NCBI GenBank assembly: GCA_030654645.1 | Contig: JAURXC010000326.1 | Coordinates: forward strand, 1 to 16,413 | Direction: 5' to 3' | Length of the DNA: 16,413 bases | Source: Deltaproteobacteria bacterium | GTDB taxonomy: Bacteria > Desulfobacterota > Desulfuromonadia > Geobacterales > Pseudopelobacteraceae | Shown here: one piece after another, positions 15,345 to 16,413 of the stretch | Position numbering within the stretch: the stretch's first letter is position 1 | Layout of the letters: every line of letters starts with the position of its first letter | Position numbers and translations under genes: made by a program | The notes under the pieces: model-generated | The model's database searches: none | Seen by the model: only the letters and a program-made list of their open reading frames with translations | Told to the model about the DNA's origin: nothing

Positions 15345-16413
15345 ATGAACGGCGCTCAGCACCGGATACGCTCGCTACGCTGGCAGGTCGGCGCGGAAAC
15401 GGCCGCCACGGCCTTCTCCTGGCGCGCGCTGCTGCGGGAAAAGGGCGCCGATCTGCTGCTGCCGGCGCTCGAACAGGGGCTTGATGAAGCCGCCACGGAG
15501 GAGCGGGTCATTCACATCCCGAAGGTCGAGCTGCATATCCGGCTCGGTTCCGAACAGGAGCTGGAGAAGCTGCTCCCCGGTGCGATGCTAGATCAGCTCA
15601 GGAGGCAATTGCGGCTCATGATGACGGCCGACGAGGCAAGCTCGCAAGCCCCACCCGGCGAAGCGGTCAACGAAGAGTACAGCCGCTTCGAGATTCTGTT
15701 GCACTACCTGCGGAGTGGCACGCTCCCCTGGCAGGCGGCCGACGGCAGCGCAACGGATCAGGCGCTGGAATTAAGCAAAACCTGCCGGGAGGAATGGCCG
15801 CGCATACTGGAACTCCTCAAAGCGGTCCGGGAAGAGGCTCCCTTCTACTTCCGCCTGTTGCAGCTGCTCCCGGAGAATGAGTACGCAATGCTGATCCGGG
15901 TGCTCTCGGACTCGATCCCGGAGGAGTTCCGGGAGACGGCCATGGAATGCCTGGCGCTGCTTCTGGATGGCAAGAGTGAGCGCTTCCGCCACAGTCACTA
16001 CACTCGCCTGAGCCTGATGGCCGGCGTCCTGGCCGAGAGCATTGCCTGGCAGAAAAAAACCACCGCCCGCTCACTCCTGAAGATGGCGGCCAGCACGGTG
16101 CCTCCGCAGGAACGGCATCTGCTGAAAGAATCCATCGCGGCCATGCCCCGGCCGTTACCAGCGGAGGAGGCCGACAGCGCCGGCGTGGAGGATGAATCCA
16201 CTCCCGGAGTCAGAATTGTCACCACGCCGGACAGCCCGGACCCGGAGTTACAACAGGAACAGCGATCTGAAAACAGGTTTGCGGCGTCACGGACAGCTAC
16301 GGGATCAACTGCCGCTGAATATAACAACCCGCCCGTTCCGGACGGCCGAAGCGAACAAACCCGCGCCGAGGTGTCGGAGGGGCTGTACCCGATGCTGGTC
16401 CACCAGGCCGGCC
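15345..16413 (+). CDS. CIS tape-measure-type protein (Afp14/Pvc14-like), 3' end outside window
   Basis: The frame is open from ATG 15345 to the right edge, giving 356 codons with no stop. The start lies seven bases after the upstream stop, and AAGGAGATGAGG (15328-15339) provides a ribosome site. The opening HRIRSLRWQVGAETAATAFS, then LLLPALEQGLDEA and VIHIPKVELHIRLG, matches the N-terminal pattern of the family annotated as contractile injection system tape measure proteins. FEILLHYLRSGTLPW at residues 115-129 is a second family hallmark. Residues of about 267-345 are Pro/Ser/Glu-rich and look disordered. The last residues, MLVHQAG, appear to enter the conserved block that usually continues with a Leu/His/Pro-rich motif. 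Setting tube length is the role assigned to the family. The full length cannot be judged here. Confidence 0.9.
   Translation, partial: MNGAQHRIRSLRWQVGAETAATAFSWRALLREKGADLLLPALEQGLDEAATEERVIHIPKVELHIRLGSEQELEKLLPGAMLDQLRRQLRLMMTADEASSQAPPGEAVNEEYSRFEILLHYLRSGTLPWQAADGSATDQALELSKTCREEWPRILELLKAVREEAPFYFRLLQLLPENEYAMLIRVLSDSIPEEFRETAMECLALLLDGKSERFRHSHYTRLSLMAGVLAESIAWQKKTTARSLLKMAASTVPPQERHLLKESIAAMPRPLPAEEADSAGVEDESTPGVRIVTTPDSPDPELQQEQRSENRFAASRTATGSTAAEYNNPPVPDGRSEQTRAEVSEGLYPMLVHQAG

Noticed and set aside
1..16413. CRISPR arrays, tRNA or rRNA genes, transposases, toxin cargo
   Set aside because: No regularly spaced repeats, no tRNA-like cloverleaf, no transposase or toxin motifs were seen on reading both strands.

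Overview
The window is a single, tightly packed, plus-strand operon fragment encoding an extracellular contractile injection system (eCIS, the Afp/PVC/MAC-like phage-tail machine). No capsid, terminase, portal, integrase, lysis, tRNA, rRNA or CRISPR feature is visible, so it reads as a domesticated tail-like machine and not as a prophage. The GC-rich coding sequence and two kinds of intergenic palindromic repeat are compatible with a Desulfuromonadales/Geobacter-type bacterium. That placement is an inference from general appearance, not a demonstrated assignment.

Layout, left to right: (1) the C-terminal part of a beta-rich protein of unknown function (1-615); (2) a 101-bp AT-richer leader, then the contractile sheath (717-2129); (3) an 80-bp double-hairpin repeat; (4) two tube-type proteins (2286-2720, 2720-3166), a 55-residue DUF5908-type protein (3170-3337) and a LysM baseplate/tube adaptor (3341-4009); (5) the VgrG/gp5-like spike (about 4012-5754, apparently without a normal start codon) and a PAAR tip protein (5792-6070); (6) a second copy of the double-hairpin repeat in the opposite orientation; (7) the gp25-like baseplate wedge (6170-6628); (8) a different inverted-repeat element (6628-6745); (9) the large baseplate-J-like wedge protein (6783-9863), the Afp12-like baseplate protein (9869-12448), a 946-residue protein of no recognised function (12497-15337), and the first 356 codons of a CIS tape-measure-type protein (15345 to the right edge).

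How the parts would work together, from knowledge of the families: tube subunits stack into the inner tube, the sheath polymerises around it, and the LysM protein, spike, gp25, J-like and Afp12-like proteins build the baseplate. PAAR sharpens the spike and the tape-measure protein sets length. The AAA+ ATPase, the terminator/cap protein and the cargo toxins normally found in such loci are not in this window. No recognisable tail-fibre gene lies between the baseplate genes and the tape-measure gene. That slot is occupied by the 946-residue protein, which has conserved-looking cysteine clusters and a long helical C-terminal part and is the best candidate here for a poorly described component.
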